Shown here piece after piece: positions 5,803-6,749 of a stretch of DNA of 6,749 bases (position 1 is its first letter; each line of letters starts with the position of its first letter). Source of the DNA: CAZADH01 sp964483805 (GTDB lineage: Bacteria > Muiribacteriota > Ozemobacteria > Ozemobacterales > Ozemobacteraceae); NCBI GenBank assembly GCA_964483805.1, contig CAZADH010000317.1:1-6749 (forward strand), written 5' to 3'. The notes under the pieces are model-generated. The model made no database searches, was not told the DNA's origin, and saw nothing but the letters and a program-made list of their open reading frames with translations. The position numbers and the translations under genes were made by a program.

Positions 5803-5844
5803 GCAATACCACCGGTCCTGCTTGTATGCATGCCGGTGCAATAC
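5803..5844. repeat. Direct repeat and dyad between perR and rubrerythrin
   Basis: GCAATAC occurs at 5803-5809 and again at 5838-5844. Between them CACCGG (5810-5815) can pair with CCGGTG (5833-5838). No U tract follows, and no Fur-like AT-rich box is seen in this 67-base spacer. It could be a leader hairpin of the rubrerythrin mRNA or chance. Confidence 0.25.
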
Positions 5845-5866
5845 TGATGGCGAGGAGACCGATCGA

Positions 5867-6442
5867 ATGAAACCGTTGAAGGGCACGAAGACCGAGAAGA
5901 ACCTGCTGGGCGCCTTTGCCGGCGAGTCGCAGGCACGCAACCGTTACACCTTTTTTGCCAGCAAGGCTCGCGAAGAGGGCTACATGCAGATTGCCGCCAT
6001 CTTCGAAGAGACGGCCAATCAAGAGAAAGAGCACGCCAAGCGGTTCTTCAAGTTCCTCGTGGGCGGTTATCTCGAGATCACCGCGACGTTCCCAGCCGGC
6101 ATCGTTGGTTCGACCAAAGACAACCTGATGGGCGCCGCCGGCGGCGAGCACCACGAGTGGGCCGACATGTATCCGGGTTTCGCCAAAGTGGCCCGTGAAG
6201 AGGGTTTCGATGCCATCGCCAAGGCGTTCGAGGCGATTGCGATCGCCGAAAAACAGCATGAGAAGCGATATCGCGATCTGCTGGCCAACCTCGAGAAAGA
6301 CCAGGTCTTCAAGAAGGGCAAGAAGGTGACGTGGCGCTGCATGAATTGCGGCTACCTGCATGAGGGCGAAGAAGCCCCGAAGGGTTGCCCGGCCTGCCTG
6401 CATCCGCAGTCGTTTTTTGAAGTCCTGGGCGAAAACTGGTAA
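5867..6442 (+). CDS. rbr: Rubrerythrin (diiron peroxidase with C-terminal rubredoxin)
   Basis: 191 residues, the usual length of the Desulfovibrio vulgaris protein. It reduces hydrogen peroxide to water in the cytoplasm at a diiron site, with electrons from the rubredoxin iron. The ferritin-like four-helix domain (about 1-145) carries the ligands Glu20 (GESQARNRY), Glu53 and His56 (NQEKEH), Glu94 and Glu97 (GGEHHEW), and Glu128 and His131 (AEKQHEKRY). The extra Glu97, diagnostic for rubrerythrin over plain ferritins, is present. The rubredoxin-like domain (about 154-191) has Cys158-x2-Cys161 and Cys174-x2-Cys177 (CMNCGY, GCPAC). AGGAG at 5853-5857 with a nine-base spacer fixes the ATG at 5867; a longer upstream frame overlaps perR and is not used. 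The gene follows perR by 67 bases and is probably under its control. Confidence 0.95.
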   Translation: MKPLKGTKTEKNLLGAFAGESQARNRYTFFASKAREEGYMQIAAIFEETANQEKEHAKRFFKFLVGGYLEITATFPAGIVGSTKDNLMGAAGGEHHEWADMYPGFAKVAREEGFDAIAKAFEAIAIAEKQHEKRYRDLLANLEKDQVFKKGKKVTWRCMNCGYLHEGEEAPKGCPACLHPQSFFEVLGENW

Positions 6443-6449
6443 ACTTTCG

Positions 6450-6493
6450 GGCCGGGGGGGATTCACCACCCCGGCCTGGCCAGCCCCCAGGCC
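6450..6493 (+). terminator. Two overlapping GC-rich hairpins after rubrerythrin
   Basis: GGCCGGGG (6450-6457) pairs with CCCCGGCC (6469-6476), an 8-base stem with an 11-base loop. GGCCTGG (6473-6479) pairs with CCAGGCC (6487-6493), a 7-base stem with a 7-base loop. They share bases 6473-6476, so only one can form fully at a time. No U tract follows either, so they are terminator-like rather than a clear intrinsic terminator. Confidence 0.4.
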
Positions 6494-6598
6494 AACGACT
6501 GCCACGGCCACACCAGCACAGACGCACACCCGATCGGGGTCGCGCGAGCACAGAGAGTGGCGCAGGCAGGTGCAGCGACCTGGGGTTCTCGTAAATAC
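6494..6598. other. Spacer before tpx, no gene seen
   Basis: No open frame with a plausible start is supported. It holds a 10-base palindrome CCCGATCGGG (6529-6538). TAAATAC (about 6587-6593) could be part of a -10 for tpx, but I see no convincing -35. Confidence 0.4.
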
Positions 6599-6615
6599 AA
6601 GGAGTTGACAGACCG

Positions 6616-6749
6616 ATGGCGAATCATGCCGAACGTCCAGGTGCCGTGACTTTTCAGGGCGGTCCTCTGACCCTGCTGGGCAGCGAACCGAAGGTTGGTG
6701 AGAAGCTCCAGGCGTTCTCCGTTCTCAATAACGACCTGTCTCCGGCGAC
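6616..6749 (+). CDS. tpx: Thiol peroxidase Tpx, N-terminal part (cut by window end)
   Basis: The first 44 residues of an atypical two-cysteine peroxiredoxin of the Tpx family, which reduces peroxides using thioredoxin. The visible part reads VTFQGGPLTLLG, EPKVGEKLQAFSVLNNDLSP. This matches the usual Tpx start: a beta hairpin with Phe-x-Gly-x-Pro-Leu-Thr-Leu, then Val-Gly-x-x-Leu-x-x-Phe, then Asn-Asp-Leu-Ser-Pro. The peroxidatic cysteine, expected near residue 60, is beyond the window. AAGGAG (6599-6604) lies 11 bases before the ATG. It sits downstream of rubrerythrin behind a hairpin region and is a likely PerR-cluster member. Confidence 0.9.
   Translation, partial: MANHAERPGAVTFQGGPLTLLGSEPKVGEKLQAFSVLNNDLSPA

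Noticed and set aside
5645..5866. Upstream extension of the rubrerythrin frame
   Set aside because: It overlaps the end of perR. A good AGGAG precedes the ATG at 5867, and that start gives the standard 191-residue protein.
6605..6610. TTGACA just before tpx as a promoter -35
   Set aside because: It lies between the ribosome binding site and the start codon, so it cannot drive tpx. No matching -10 is seen downstream.
1..6749. tRNA, rRNA, CRISPR array or insertion sequence
   Set aside because: No cloverleaf or rRNA-like segment, no regularly spaced repeats, and no transposase or terminal inverted repeats were seen on either strand.

Overview
The window is a piece of a GC-rich genome from a diderm bacterium, most likely a metagenome or draft assembly because it contains a run of ten Ns (422-431). 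A full-length DsbD with a periplasmic domain implies an inner membrane and a periplasm. PerR, rubrerythrin and Tpx together suggest an anaerobe or microaerophile that must remove peroxide. The phylum cannot be named from this sequence.

Layout. The left part (1-2640) reads leftward. A promoter at 2647-2675 drives a run of three small membrane-anchored proteins that I do not recognise: a 154-residue protein with one N-terminal helix (2176-2640), a 218-residue four-helix protein built from two tandem copies of a helical hairpin (1523-2179, ATGA overlap with the first), and a protein with one N-terminal anchor and FecR-like beta-rich stretches (454-1419). The last 36 or so residues of the third protein look like the C-terminus of a mandelate racemase/muconate lactonizing-type enolase-superfamily enzyme. 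Its stop is followed at once by a Shine-Dalgarno and an ATG that runs into the N gap. This block may be a misjoin or a recombinant junction. Beyond the gap, 96-421 holds the acidic, Ala/Pro/Thr-rich C-terminal part of another leftward reading frame.

The right part (2813-6749) reads rightward. It starts with a stand-alone CheY-like receiver (2813-3196), followed 16 bases later by dsbD (3213-5156), a transmembrane thiol-disulfide reductant transporter. Then come a PerR-type Fur-family repressor with a Fur-box-like site over its own start codon (5245-5799), rubrerythrin (5867-6442) and the first 44 codons of thiol peroxidase tpx (6616 to the window end).

How they work together. PerR would sense H2O2 through metal-catalysed oxidation and control peroxide reduction by rubrerythrin (NADH/rubredoxin-linked) and Tpx (thiol-linked), while DsbD exports cytoplasmic thioredoxin reducing power to the periplasm. 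The right half is therefore a recognisable peroxide and thiol-redox cluster. The left half is the less understood part: an apparently leaderless operon of uncharacterised membrane proteins, divergent from the receiver gene.
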